Origin: Parus major
Taxonomy: Eukaryota > Chordata > Aves > Passeriformes > Paridae
NCBI RefSeq assembly: GCF_001522545.3
Contig: NC_031768.1
Coordinates: 112,576,626 to 112,640,625, forward strand
Length of the DNA: 64,000 nt
Direction: 5' to 3'
The first letter of the stretch is position 1, and every line of letters starts with the position of its first letter. The notes beneath the pieces are model-generated. The model was given only the letters and a program-made list of their open reading frames with translations. It made no database searches and was not told the DNA's origin. The position numbers and the translations under genes were made by a program. This document shows, piece after piece, positions 12,701-25,101 of the stretch.

Positions 12701-14199
12701 TTCATAACCTCATCCTACAACTGCTTACCCTGACAGATGCAGCAGCTCAGGATATAGGAAGGGCAGAGATGTGCCCCCCTCTCCAGGTGTGCTTTTCCTC
12801 CACCAGTTATCCCAAACACACCAAGCCTCCCTTTCTTTCCCCCCAGTCTGGGCAGCCACAGCTTGGATGACAAGTGGAAAATGATTCCTTGAATGAGTGT
12901 GGCTGGATCAGCTGACTGGGCTGGCTGCAGCAAATCTCGTGGTCACACAGCTCTAAATGTGCAGCAGAGGCTGCCTAAGCCTTTCCGTTTATAGGACAGA
13001 GAGGGGAGCAGGGAGTGTGGAAATAAATCCTCTGGAAGCAGAAGGGGTTTGGAACAGAACAGGACTCCCCAAGGGGAACACATGGGGGTGTAAACACAGA
13101 GCAGGCATGGGATGGAGCTGATGGAGCATCACCGACTGTTCTTCTGATGAGCCGAGGTCAGGGAAAGGCACAGAGCTCTGGGAACTGGGATGGGAGCGCT
13201 GGGGCTGGGACCTGCCTGCCAGGCTGGCTTGGGGATGCAGTGTTGGGAGTGCTTACAGGAGTGTGAAACACCCTCCCTGCCTCCCTCCCACAGCCTGGCT
13301 CATCTCTGACCCCCGGCCTCCTCACAGGAACAGAACTCCGGCCCCAGAACAAGTCCCAGCTGTCTCCCAGCTCTTCCCTGGGCGAGCTGCCATGCCATGA
13401 TAAAGCTGCTCCTCCCTCCAAGGCAAGCCCCTGAGCTGCAGCTCCTTGGGAAGGCAGCCTGGGGATGGACTGTGTCAGGGAATAACAAATGCCTTTAATT
13501 CCCCCTTCATCCAGCAGCTCCCTGTGGGAGGCAGCGTGTCCTGAAGGAAGGGGAGCAGGAGACATCTGGAGCTGTGTGCACAAGCACTCAGATGCCTGGT
13601 AAATCACCCCAGCCAGGCTCTAAGAACCCTGACAGGCTCTAATTTCTCTCTCCTGGGTAGATATAGGGTAAAACTTGCTGCCTCACTTGGTTATCCCAAT
13701 GCAAGGGGCTGTGAGCAATCCCTGAGTTACTCTGCAGGGATCTTCCTCACTGCTGGCAATTGCAAAGTCAGGAGAGCAGAAACTTCTGCTGAGGTTTCAC
13801 CTCAAATATCCATCCCCTGTGCATGAATGTTCTGTGTCAGACCTGTAGGGGTTTTTCAGGTCCATCAGTGGGGGTTGCTGGCACTGGCACCACTGGGGCT
13901 GTCAGCTCTGATCATGCACAGCTCGGGGATTGCTGGTGACTGAGAACAGGCTTGGGTTCCATCCAGTTCAGATCCAGTTAATTAAAGGAAATAAAACACT
14001 TCCCTACAAGCCAAACCCCCTTTTCTGGGTGTTGTTTACTGGGAGGCTGCAGTTCTGGACCAGAGCTCAGTGGGAGACCTGAAAGGTGTCACTGCAAACC
14101 CCCCTGGGGGCTCCAGATCTGCTAAATCCTGCTAAAGGGATTGCCTGGTGCTTGTGAATCCCAGCACATCCCTCTGGAACACATGGACATGTCCCAGAA
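12701..14199. other. intergenic, nothing recognised
   Basis: Only short unrecognised frames occur here, with no splice-bounded homology. Confidence 0.35.
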
Positions 14200-14376
14200 A
14201 CAGAGAAGCTGTGGCTGCCCCTGGACCCCTGGAAGTGTCCACAGCCAGGCTGGACAGGGCTTGGAGCAGCCTGGGACAGTGGAAGGTGTCCTTGCCCATG
14301 GCAGGGTGGGACTGGATGGGCTTTAAGGTCCCTTCTGACCCAAAGCATTCTGTGCCATTATGATTCCGTGATTTTA
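14200..14376 (+). repeat. CR1 LINE 3' end with tail
   Basis: Runs 'gaagctgtggctgcccctgg' to 'ctttaaggtcccttctgacc', then 'attatgattccgtgatttta'. It is a + strand CR1 terminus. Confidence 0.85.
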
Positions 14377-14789
14377 TATGGGAGAGCTGCTCTGAGTCAT
14401 TCCCACCCCTAAAGTCTTTCTGACAAGATTCTCTTGCAGATCTCATTTGTTCCTTGCCTCTCTCCTGCAGGCACACTGCATCCCCAGTCCAGCCTGGGAG
14501 GGATTTGGGCAGCCAGGGGAACGCTCCTCAGGAGAAGAGCATCCTGCAGGTCCCTCAAAGAGAAGGAGAAGGACTCCCTCTCTCTGCTCCCAGGCAGAAT
14601 AGCATCTTTGAAACTGAAAGCTGGAAAGACATAAGGAATCTCCTGGCATGCTTTGTGCTGCTCAGGCACCCATGCCATGCTCCCACAGCATTTGGGGTTA
14701 TCTATGCTGTCATAATCTTATTTCTAGTGATACCTAATAAATCACAGTTGAAATTATGTTTGGCAGAGTTTGGAATAAGTTAAATTCCC

Positions 14790-14884
14790 CTTCCAGGCCA
14801 GGTTGGATGGGGCTTGGAGCAACCTGGGATAGTGGAAGGTGTCCCTGCCCATGGGTGATCTTTAAGGTCCCTTCCAACCCAAAA
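14790..14884 (+). repeat. CR1 LINE 3' end, short copy
   Basis: The segment 'aggttggatggggcttggag' is followed by 'ataGTGGAAGGTGTCCCTGC' and 'ctttaaggtcccttccaacc'. It carries an internal deletion in the 'atggcagggg' portion. Confidence 0.8.
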
Positions 14885-15039
14885 CAAGGAAAAAAACCCA
14901 AACAAGCAAAAATGCCAGGGGTTTCCACATCCATCTTTGCTTCCCTTTTCCCCTCCTGGCCTCTGCTACCCTTGTTGCTCCTCTTGGCTCTGCTTTTCTC
15001 CTTCCAGCAGGGAGGACTGGCCTGGCAGAGCATCATTCC

Positions 15040-15490
15040 CAGGGCAGGTGGAAGGTGACACCTCTCTGGGGACGCACTGTGGGGCACATCCCAGGGCTGG
15101 GCGGTGGAGACAGAGCAGCTCCTGCTCCTGCTGCAGGGGTTGGGGCTGGGCAAGGCTGGAGCCAGCCCGGGCTGGTGCCGGAGCCGGGCAGCGGGGGGAG
15201 CAGCGAGACCGGGATGTTCCTGCCCGGGCCGGCGGCGGCTCCCCAGGCTCGGGAGATTCCCTGGGGGAATCCGGTCCCCCCAGAGGAGCTCACCAGTGGG
15301 GATGCCGTGGAGCTGGCTGGGATCCTGGCTGGGATCCTGGCTGGAATCCTGGCTGGGCACTGCTCCCTGGGGAACCCCGGCAAGGGCAGCAGTGCCAGGG
15401 GGAGCCTCTGCAGTGTGCCCAGGGCTGAACGAGCCCTGCAGCACCCTAACTGGATCCGTGTGCTCCCAGCCCTCTGGAGCTCCTGAATCC
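15040..15490. other. orphan GC-rich island
   Basis: A CpG-enriched block with overlapping open frames on both strands, including a 143-codon + frame at 15055-15486 that contains the 12-nt tandem repeat. The conceptual peptide is low in complexity and resembles no family I recognise, so I do not call a gene. It could be an unlinked promoter, a GC-biased conversion hotspot or an old exon. Confidence 0.35.
15315..15357 (+). repeat. 12-bp tandem repeat, about 3.6 units
   Basis: The unit GGCTGGGATCCT is repeated at 15315, 15327 and 15339, the third unit with one A substitution, followed by a partial unit at 15351. In one + frame it encodes a four-residue repeat (LAGI). Confidence 0.85.
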
Positions 15491-18400
15491 CAGCCAGCCC
15501 CTCTCTGTCTCCACTGTTTTTACATCCATCTGTTTCCGCTGGTCTCTCTGCTTTGGTGCAGCCTTTTCCACACTGACACTTCCACAGAAATCCTAAATAT
15601 TCTCATTCTCCCAAGTGTTTAAGCATTAGCTGCACTGGGGACCAGGGGAGCTCAGGGACAGCAGTGCAGGGGCTGTGCTGTTTATTGTGGGTTTATGGCA
15701 CTTTCTGAAGCATGGGAAACTCTTGGCCACAGCCACGCAGAGCCAGAAGTGTATTCCCAGTGCAGGACTCAGGGCGTGGGATTGGAGCTGGGACCGGAGA
15801 CACAAACCCTGGTGGCAGGCAAGGCTGGAGGAGGTTTTTCACCCTGATCCCACCCTCAGGGACAGCGGTCCTGCTGCCCCAGGGATGCAGGGCTGGCACT
15901 AAGGCACGCAATTATCTGTTCAGCTGAAGCCAGAGCACGGGATTTTCCCAGTGGGAAAACGGGACAACACAGGTGGTGAGGCCCTAAAGGACCTCTGGAG
16001 TGCACGGTGCCACGAGCCCAGTGCTTCTCATGCCCATAAGGATTTGTTTGCACTGAACTCTGCATCAGCCCTGTGGTGCCCGAGATTCCTGAAGGGCTTT
16101 TGGGTGTCCTCCCATCCTGCCCCACCTTCCACTTCATACCTGCTTCCACAGGGTGACCATGGACCTTCCTGCCAATGCCAGGGAAGTCAGGAAGGCTTCA
16201 AGCAGCAGCAAATTGCTGGATTCATGGCACATGGTGAATCAGAGACAGAGCCCAGAGTGGATTCATTGTGCATCCCACATTTGATGAACTTGCCTCCAGC
16301 AGATCCAACTACTCTATTAACTGGAATTAGGGAGAAAATCATAGTTAAATTGTTAATTCATCAAGACAGGTGCCATCACAGTCAGTGAATGTATGTCTGG
16401 ATTTGGGGGCTCTTTGGAAAATGAAGACAACTCCACAATGTACAAATTGCAGTTTCTCCATTATTTTCCGTGTCCAGGACACAGCTTTGTCATTGGAAAC
16501 TACAATAACCAGAACTGGGTATTCCATATCCAACAGAAACCCTTGGAAGTTCAGGACCTGAGTGTTTCCCTCCCACTAAACTGCAGCCATGACTCGCATC
16601 CTGAACTGTTCAAAACTCAGGAGCTGCCTTAAGTTCTTTGCTGCTGCTTCTCTGTGTTCAGGCAGCAAAGGAGCTTGAAATAATTCCCAACTGGATGGGG
16701 CTAAGCCAGATCCATGCAGGAGAGGAGGGAGCTGTAAGAGGCTTTGATTCACACGTGTCCTTGTAACCACAGCATCCCCTGGGTCCCAAACCAGGAGTGA
16801 TCCCAGGGGATTCAGGTCTTGACGTCAAAGCCAACAGAGTCCAGAAATCCAAGATGTTTGTGCACAGCTGGGAAACATCCAGCACCCTCCTGAAGGGAAT
16901 CAGGAGAGAAACAACGATCCTCATTCATCTAAACCTCCCACCCCACCTCTCCCAAGCACCTCTGCCCCAGGCTGAACAAGAGACCTTCTGTACAAAGCCA
17001 AATTCAGCAGCTCTGATGCCTCCTCCAGTGTTGGGAGCAGCCTGTCAGCTCCAGGGACATGCAGGAGATGTTCAATGTGCTGAGTGCTGGGGCAGGAGCC
17101 TGGACTGTGCCTCCTGGAGGAGCAGAGAGAGGCAGCTCCTGCATCTCTTCCCAGTGTGGGAAGCACAGTTTGGGCATCCATGTTGGAGAAAGGCATCAAT
17201 CATGGTCCCACAGGCTACAAAAACGCAAAGCAGGGCCTGTTCCTGCCTGGGGTTTATGGCAGAGTTAACTAGGAGCAGGGAAAGAAGACAAGGATACAGA
17301 GGCTGCTCTGTAAATCCAGAGGACCCCTTGGCCATGAGATCCATCTCTGCTGGATGAGATTGGAGCTGGGATAATGCCACACAGAGCAGCTCCACATCCT
17401 GGGGTTCCAGCCCTGAGCAGACTGTCTGTGCAGAGAGGGAGAGGATGCCTCTGGGACTCCCTGTCAAGTCCTTGGCATCCTTGTGGAGAAGGAAAGCAGC
17501 ACCAACCAGCCTGGCTCTGATTCTGCCACAAACTCACCTTCCAGGCCTCAGTCTCCATAACTTTTTCAGAGGATAATCAGCCTTGCCCCACTTTATAAAA
17601 TCCTGGGACATCTGCAGATGCAGATCTGATGAGTCAGATCTGCCTTGTGTGACTCAGCTGCCAGATCCCATCCAACAGCCACGGAGCTTCCCTTGCTCCA
17701 GGATCTGTATTTGCTGCTCTTACTGCCAAGTGTGTGACTATTCCCAAAACTAAACATGCCTGTGAGTTTTTAAATTCATTTGGGAACACCAGGTAAAAGC
17801 TTTTCTAGCTTGATTCTGAAATGGGCAACAGAGAAAAGTTCACTGGACGATCCACAACTTTCATCCCAGCAAGTTACCAGAGACAGAAAACTGAGAGTAG
17901 GTTTTGCTTTATAAAATTAATATAACTCTCCCTGATGCAGGAATGTGACTCTGCAACACCAGGAGCTGTGGCAGGACAGGGATGTGACCCTAGAAAAGTC
18001 TTAATGTGTGGATGCAGCCCACTGGCAGCTGGAATAAAATGTGAGTGGCTCCTTCTGCTCCCAGGAGCAGGAGCAGGCTGCAAGAATGCAGCAGGGTTGC
18101 ATCATGTGGGCTTCTTGAATCTTCCAGAAATCTGCCACTTCTTCCCTGCCACATTTTCATGGGGAATCTCTACAGTAGCTGGGAAAAACACACTGCAATT
18201 CTCTGCTGGCACATTTGAAGCAGGCAGGAGTATTCAGGCTAAATAGGATTTCATGTGGAGACACAGGGAAGATGTCACTTTTTTCCTAAGGGTCTCTGCC
18301 CTTGGAGATATACCCTGGAATACATGCTGGCCTCTTGCAGACACATCCCAAGCTGCCACATTATGGGTTAAGCCCCCTGACCCAATCTGGACCTATGGAA

Positions 18401-18575
18401 AGGGACATTTGCCTCCCAGGTGGGTGCATTTTGTCATCACAAGCTCAGATCTGGACACAAACTGGTTTGGACCCACCAGATCAGCATAACATCCCCAGGG
18501 TTGGGGAAACCGTGGTCCTTGGAAATTAGGGAAGGATGAAACCACTTTTCCTGTTTGGTTTTACACTAAGGGAGA
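15491..18575. other. intergenic, nothing coding recognised
   Basis: No recognisable exon or CR1 piece. It holds the AP-1-containing palindrome at 17620-17658, listed separately. Confidence 0.35.
17620..17658. promoter_or_regulatory. palindrome with paired AP-1/MARE-type sites
   Basis: GCAGATCTGA (17620-17629) and TCAGATCTGC (17634-17643) form a perfect 10-bp inverted repeat with a 4-nt loop. The loop and right arm make a consensus AP-1 site TGAGTCA (17630-17636). A second site, TGACTCAGC (17650-17658), follows 20 bp downstream. Function as an enhancer is inferred only from motif content; the nearest promoter in the window is SERPINH1, 6.6 kb to the right. Confidence 0.4.
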
Positions 18576-18810
18576 GATTTTAGATTAGATATTGGGTAGG
18601 AACTGTTCCCAGTGGGGGTGGGCAGGCCCTGGCACAGGTGCCCAGAGAAGCTCTGACTACCCCTGGATCCCTGGAAGCATTCAAGGCCAGGCTGGATGGG
18701 GCTTGGAGCAGCCTGGGATAGTGGAAGGTGTTCCTGTCCATGGCAGGGCTGGGACTGGATAGGTTTTAATATTACTTCCAACCCAAACCAGTCTGAGATC
18801 CTGTGATTCC
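18576..18810 (+). repeat. CR1 LINE 3' end with tail
   Basis: A + strand copy from 'gattagatattgggtaggaa' through 'ctggatccctggaagcattc' to 'aacccaaaccagtctgagat' and 'cctgtgattcc'. Confidence 0.85.
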
Positions 18811-19893
18811 TGCTGTATCTCTCTGAGCAGCTTTTCTGCTGCCTCTGCAAGAGCAGAATAGACAAAGGGGCTGCCAAACTCCTTCCTGAGCATCCCTTTG
18901 CTTACACATCCTCAGCACTTGGCTGAGGAGGATTGCACACGCTGTTTGTTCCTGCTGGGCCACTGCCCAGTGCTGAGCCCAGCGTGTCCTTCCTGGGATT
19001 CATCCCTCCCCTCCTCCTTTCCTGCCTTCAAACTGCTGCAACAACTCCCCAGAGTCCCCAAGGCTGCCCCAGACCTGTCCTGCACTCAGCCCCCTCCTTC
19101 CTCTGGCATCAACAGTGGCAGTTTTAGGGCTTGGCTTGTTGGGAACCTGATTGTCAACAAGGAAAAGAACTTTTCAGGACAGCAGGACTGGGGAGACAGG
19201 CAGCTGTGGAACACACTTGCACACACAGCACAGGCTGAGCCCACCCCACCTCCCAGCCCCAGCAGTGCTGTGCTGGAAGCAGAAGATTGGCTGGCTGAAG
19301 ATCCCTCTCTGAGCCAGGCTCGGGTTTAGGGGCGTTTCTGTTCCCTCAGCTGGCTCCAGAATAAACAGTTTCCTTTTACATCCCGCTCTCCTCGGGAGAG
19401 GCTGAGGGGGGAGCGTGTGGGGCTGAGCCTCCTCTCAGCTTCCACCAAATGTGAAGGGCAGGCAGAGCTCGGACCTTTCACATTCCCATATGCTCCTGGA
19501 AAATGCCAGGAAGAGACAAGGGAGAGCTCATTGCAGCAGAGTGAGCTCAGCTTTTAACAAGACATCAGAAATTCCCCTCCACAGCTCCACTCTGCAGAGC
19601 AGATTGACTACCTGGGCCTTCTCTGCTTGTATTTCCTAATAAAGGGTGAAAACCTGGAACTGGCACCTTCCTTGCTGCCTGTTTCCAGTGAGGAAAGTGA
19701 TGTTGCAGCATCCCAAAGCCCTGGTGCTCTCACATCCTGTCCTTGAGATGGCCCCTGCAGCCGTGGGGTTGATGTGGCTGACAAACCAAGCACTTGCTTT
19801 TCCTTTCGGCCGCTTTTTGGGAGGGTGCAGCCAGTCCCAGTCACTGTGAGGCAGAAGGGAGAAGGTAAGGAGTGCTCATCACCAGTGCTTATC
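18811..19893. other. intergenic, nothing recognised
   Basis: Several short open frames but no recognisable homology or splice structure. Confidence 0.35.
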
Positions 19894-19955
19894 TTAGAAT
19901 CGCGGAGTTTAAGGTTGGAAAAGTCCTCTAGGACCACTGAGTGAAACATTAGCCT
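19894..19955 (-). repeat. CR1 LINE 3' terminus, short and old
   Basis: Reads as the complement of the CR1 end ('ttagaatcgcggagtttaag', then 'gttggaaaagtcctct'). Confidence 0.7.
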
Positions 19956-21009
19956 GCAAGGGACATCCTGGAGTCCTCTTGGCTTGCCACGACCCCTAAC
20001 CAGCACTCCTAGATCAGTGTAGGAACAGCACAGGATCCCACAGCCCCGTGGGTCTTCCTAAGAGACTGCAAATCCCTCTTGCACACCCACAAGGATTCCA
20101 TCTCCTCCTGCCTTAGCCCAGCTTCCAGGAAGGTGTGGGATGCAGGGGCTTGCAATCCAACCTGCCATCACCCGTGCTGGCCCTGTGCTGAGGCCACACA
20201 GATGTCATTCTTTCCACCCAAAAGCACCAGAGGAATTCTGCCCCCCTGCCTGGCTGTGCTGGCAGGAAACCCTGTGGATTTTGGACTTTTCTCTGGGAGT
20301 ATTAAACAGGGATTACAAACTGGGATCAAGGGAATCTCTCTCTGCTGTGCCCTGTGGGAAAGCTGCAGCTGCAGCCTCTGTAGCCTGTCATCCATGGTTT
20401 GTGCACCACGACATACCTGGATGATGCCATGGATGGGGAATTTGCTCCACAGCAATCAGGTCTTTTCCTTCTCCTCCACCACACCTGCTGAGGAAGGAAA
20501 AGGAGATCAGTGCTTTGCAGAGGACCCACAGAATTTGCCCCTTTAGGACATGTGAACCCAGTGAGCTCCCCGAAAGCCTGGAGCTGGCATGGCTGGGAGT
20601 GTGGCAGTGCCAAACTGGGCTGGCACGGGGAATTTGGCTCTCACTGCTGCACTCCAGACAGGGCACGGATCCATGGGATGCAGCCTTTCAGCTCCACTGC
20701 CATCCTTTGTGTGCCGTCTGCACACACAAAGCTGGGCCCTCCCAGCTCCAGCCAGGCCAGTCCTGGGCATGGCTGAGAGCCAGAGAGGGGGAAAAGGGCT
20801 GGGATCCCACTCCAGTGCAGGGCACTGCTGCCAGCAAAGCTGGGATGCCTGGGGCTGCATGGATGAGCTCCCAGTGCCAAAGGAGGGTGTGCAGGGAGGA
20901 AATTAAAGTGCTGATCCCAAACTTGTCCTTGAGCTGAGCCAAGAAACAGAATTCCCCCAAAATCTTTGCATGTGGGGACCTGGAGAAGCAGGCAAGCCCT
21001 GACTAGCTC
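19956..21009. other. intergenic, nothing recognised
   Basis: Overlapping open frames occur on both strands at 20510-20960 because the DNA is GC-rich. None resembles a known protein. Confidence 0.35.
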
Positions 21010-21330
21010 TAGAGCTCAGAGCCCCCTTCCAGTGCCTAAAGGGAGCTTGTGAAAAAGAGGGAGAAAGATTTTTTATAAGGGCAGAAAATGACAGGACAAG
21101 GGAGAACGGCTTTCCACAGCCAGAGGGCAGGGTTGGCTGGGATATTGGGAAAGAATTCTTCCTTGTGTGAGTGGAGACATCCTGGCACAGGGTGCCCAGG
21201 GCAGCTGTGGCTGCTCCTGGATCCATGGAAATGCCCAAGGCCAGGCTGGACAGGGCTTGGAGCAGCCTGGAACAGTGGAAGGTGTGTCCCTGTCATGGCA
21301 GGGGTGGCACTGGGTGATTGTAAAGCTTTT
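21010..21330 (+). repeat. CR1 LINE 3' fragment
   Basis: Starts at 'agagctcagagcccccttcc' and continues through 'gggatattgggaaagaattc', 'gcacagggtgcccagggcag' and 'cagtggaaggtgtgtccctg'. The tail is eroded. Confidence 0.8.
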
Positions 21331-23525
21331 CAGTGCTGGCTCCAAGCATCCCTGCCCTCCTCAGGCATGACCCTGGAAAGCAGAAATCCTGCACCAGCAC
21401 TGCCTCACAGCAGCACACAAGATGACAGACTGTCTCCAACACAGGAAAACAGGATGAGTCTCCTGGGTCACTGTGAGGTGAAAGTGCAAAGCTGCTGGAG
21501 TTTATATTTAAAAAGTCCTGTCCAAAGAACACACAGTGTCTGCTTTCGTAGAAACAAAACACTCCTTCAATAGATTATCAAGTGAGTTGGCAACACTGCT
21601 TGCAACAAGAAGCCAAACAACCAGGACAGCACCAATCTGGATGTTTCATGGCTGGGCACGGATTGTTTCCCATAGAACTGGACTCCTGGTACAGTTGGAT
21701 TTCACTGCTCTCCATCCCAGCAGCTCTTCCACACCCATCTCCAAGCACTGCAACAACGGCCTGGAAATCTCCCTCTGCTTTGTCCTGGGGGCTGCTGGAT
21801 CACACCCATGTCACAAAAACTTTGTGTGCCTTTTAATTTAAGGCTCGGCGGATCTGCACTGCCCTAAACCCAAAGCCAAGCCACGCTGGAAATAACCCCA
21901 GACAAAAGAAACAGGAGTTTTGCCCTGCGCAAGTGCGGTTTGGAGGGGAGGAGCTGGGCTGGAGGAGTGGATGTGTCCTCCTGGCAGCTGGAACCGCTCA
22001 TTACAGGAGCAGGAGAGACGGAAGACGGCAACTCCCAGTTTGGCTCCCCCTTCCCAGTCCCTATCCCACCGCTGGAGGAGCTCCTACGTGGCACTGTGGG
22101 GGCTGGGAGCGCCTCTGCACAGCCCGATCCTGCTTGGAGATCACTGCAGAGCAGCAGGAATCCTCCCCATCTGCCTGATCCATCACATCTGCCTCATTTC
22201 CACAGCTCTGGCCCTGGACAATACTGTTCACAGTCAAGATGAAGCTGTTTGCTGACATTTCGGTAGAACTGACTCATTTGCTGCATATTCACATCCTAAA
22301 GCTCCGCACTTTTTTGTGGCTCTTACCAGGTTGTGTTGTAGAGACAGGAAGAACAGGCTGAAACATACACTTAAAAATCAGGAAAAATCTGAAATACCTT
22401 TATGCTGGGCTGCCAGCCCTCAAACACAGCTATTTTCATTCTACTCCAAATTCATGTTACTGGGGCAAAGCCATTTCAAAGGACTGAAGCACAGAGCCCC
22501 AGAGTGTCAAAGGACTTTGGTACTGGGAGGCAGTGAAAGAAATCAAGATTAAAAGTTTAAGAGTTTATTTTAAATTTCACTCGGAAGGTGAAAAAAAATC
22601 TTACATGGGAAGTAATTACAAAGAAGGGTTTGAAGGTGGAGCAATTCAGAATTTGGCAGAGAAAAGCAGCTGACAGTGGACGTTTAAAGGAGCTTTTCTC
22701 ATTTCTCAGCTGGAACATGCTGCTGGTATAGACCAGTAACATTTACCTCGGTGTTAATGGTTTGGTATCAGCAAATTCATTTTTAATAAAGCCAAACTCG
22801 TGTTATAAAAACTCTGGGACATCATTGTCGATCATTTATGCAGACACAAAGCAAAGCTAATTGCACCAAAATACACTAGTGTACCAGAATCTGTTGCTTA
22901 AGGTATTCCAATGCCCTTTTTCCCACTGAATCCCTCCATGAAGGGAACAGATCTCTAAACATCACTGAGCACCAGCTTTACTGCAGCTGATGGAGAAATT
23001 TTTCACAGGGAGGGCTCAAAGATCTCCCCTTGTTTGAGATGAGAAGTATCTACTCACATGGCACTATCTGAACAGTTCAGATGGAAGAAAAATGTCACTT
23101 TTTGATGCTACCTTCTAGAATAGGTGGGCTATGAAGGAGGGTGGAATGGTGATTCCAAAGCAAGATGCTTCCAAGACAACAAGCAGAATATTCAAAGCCA
23201 GAAGGAAAAGTCAGAGGCTGTTTGCTACTACAGCAACAGGAGGCTGAGACCCCTGTCCTCAGAGGGAAGCAGAAAAACTTGGCAGAGCCAAAATTAGGGG
23301 GAGAAATGAAATTACAGTGTGATTAAAAGGGAGACATAGACATCAGTTAAAGAACACAAGGATGCAGCATCCTTCTACTGATGTAACCATGCATGATGTG
23401 GGTGGTACCTCGAATATCCCTACATCCCAAATTGCCATGAAAACAATCCTGTGCTGTCTTAAAACGTGACAGGGTTGAATTTGAGCTTTAACGCTTGTGA
23501 CTCAGCAGAAACCTCTCCATGGCAC
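21331..23525. other. intergenic upstream of SERPINH1, nothing coding recognised
   Basis: No exon or CR1 element recognised. The right end carries a TGACTCAGC site at 23498. Confidence 0.35.
23498..23507 (+). promoter_or_regulatory. TGACTCAGCA element upstream of SERPINH1
   Basis: A perfect AP-1/MARE-like decamer about 760 bp upstream of the predicted SERPINH1 start site. Such a site occurs often by chance, so its role is unproven. It recurs in SERPINH1 intron 1. Confidence 0.35.
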
Positions 23526-23735
23526 AGCTTCTCTGGGCACGCTGTGCCACAGCCTCCCCATCCTCATAGGGAATAATTCCTTCCCAATATCCCATCTAAA
23601 CTTACCCATTTTCAGCTTAGAGCCATTCCCTGTGTCCTGTCCCTCCAGGCCTTGTCCCCAGTCCCTCTCCAGCTCTCCTGGAGCCCCTTCAGGCCCTGCA
23701 AGGGGCTCTGAACTCTCCCTGGAGCCTTCTCCTCT
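23526..23735 (-). repeat. CR1 LINE internal 3' fragment
   Basis: The - strand reads 'ctccagggagagttcagagc', then 'ggggctccaggagagctgga', then the 'gatgggatattgggaaggaa' block. The 3' terminus is absent. Confidence 0.8.
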
Positions 23736-24059
23736 CTCCTGGAGATCACCCATCAGGGCACATTTCAGATGGCAGGGTGGGGCAGGTGTCAAACACTGGC
23801 TGGCTGTGACTGCTCCAGTCGTGGCTGAAGCCCTTTGCACCACCCCTGACTTCATATGGAGTGTGACAGCCCAGAAGCAAACAAATAAATATATCACTAC
23901 CTGCCTTTGGTACCAACAACCATCCAGCTGCGGGAAACGCCCGGGGGAGGGAGAGGATGGAAATAAGATGTGAAAAGGCAAAAGCACAGCTTGTGCAGGG
24001 AATAGTTGCCCATGTTCCTGCTGCAAGGCCTGGCTGGGCTCAGGCAGGGGCAGGAGGAG

Positions 24060-24260
24060 GGAACGCGCATCCCCCATCAGCCCGACCCCCCTTCGGCGGC
24101 GCGGGGCCGGCATTCCTGCCATTGGCGGCGGGCCGGGACACAGCCGGGACGGATCCTCCCCTTCCTCTCCCTCCCGAGCATTTTTGAGAGGGTTTTCCCA
24201 ACTTTCCAGAAGTTTCTCCCCGGCCCCTTATATACCCCCTCCGCAGGACCGGGAGGTGCA
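24060..24260 (+). promoter_or_regulatory. SERPINH1: SERPINH1 core promoter: inverted CCAAT, heat-shock element, TATA
   Basis: A CpG island spans roughly 24040-24540. Within it lie an inverted CCAAT box (ATTGG, 24121-24125), a perfect three-unit heat-shock element TTCcaGAAgtTTC (24204-24216), and a TATA box TTATATA (24228-24234) that places initiation near 24260. A degenerate fourth heat-shock unit precedes the perfect three. Heat-shock induction through HSF1 is established for HSP47 genes, and this arrangement shows it directly for this copy. The exact start site is inferred from TATA spacing. Confidence 0.9.
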
Positions 24261-24295
24261 CAGGGAGCCGAGCAAAGCCGCGTCCGACCCCGCAG
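24260..24295 (+). other. SERPINH1: SERPINH1 non-coding exon 1
   Basis: Lies about 30 bp downstream of the TATA box and ends in a consensus donor (CGCAG|GTACG, GT at 24296-24297). It contains no ATG. The 5' boundary is approximate. It splices to the acceptor at 26923-26924. Confidence 0.7.
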
Positions 24296-25101
24296 GTACG
24301 AGGGGGGCACCCGGGGAACCCCGGGCGGGCAGGGTGGAGACCGAGCTGAGATTGCAGCAGGGTGGGGCGGGATTCTGGGGTCCTGCAGCCTCCTGGCTGG
24401 GCAGGAAAAATCGGGGGGAGAGGGAGGGTTATGGCATGGGAGAAGGGGATGCGTGGGGGGTAGGCTGCAGGGGGGTGGGTGGGAGTGGGGGACAGGGGTA
24501 CAGCTCTGTCCCATGAGCTGGCTCTGGGTTTTTGAGGAAAGCTATTAAAAAATCCCCCAGTCGCCTCCCGGTTTGCGAGAGGTGGTCACAGCGAAGCTGC
24601 AGAAGCTTTCAGAGAATGACGAGAAAGAAAAGAGGGAGAAGGGAAGCTCTAGCTTGGTGTGAGTGAAGTCCTCCAGCCCCTGCTCTGGCTCAGCCTGGGA
24701 GCCTGCAGGACCCTGGGCACCATCCCAGCGCAGGAATGAGAGCTCTCCCTGCAGCCTCCTGCCGTCCTGCTGCCCTGAGCGAGTGTCGCATCCCTCTGGT
24801 GACATGGAAATGGCCTTTTGCCTGCATTCCTCTGCCCTGCGGCTCCGTCCTGCTCCTGGGAGAAGCACAGCCCTGGGAGGGCTGCAGCTGCAGATCCCAG
24901 GAAAGCGGGTCCCCGCAGCCCCAGGGCAGGCTGTGGAATGCCACGCTGGCACAGGGCGTCCCCTCGCCCTGGGAGCACAGGAGAGGATGTTGCTGGCTGT
25001 GCATTCCCCACATTCCCTCCATTTTCACCACGGCTTAGGAATTCACCCATAATCGCTGCCATAATCCAAGAATGGGCAAACTTTCTCCACCTCGGGCTGT
25101 G

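Noticed and set aside
15055..15486. 143-codon + frame containing an LAGI repeat
   Set aside because: The frame is kept open by GC richness and a 12-bp tandem repeat; no family resemblance, no splice context. Recorded as an island, not a gene.
23502..24122. 206-codon - strand frame upstream of SERPINH1
   Set aside because: Its C-terminal half is a CR1 fragment and its N-terminal half is the SERPINH1 CpG island; no homology to GDPD5 or any other protein.
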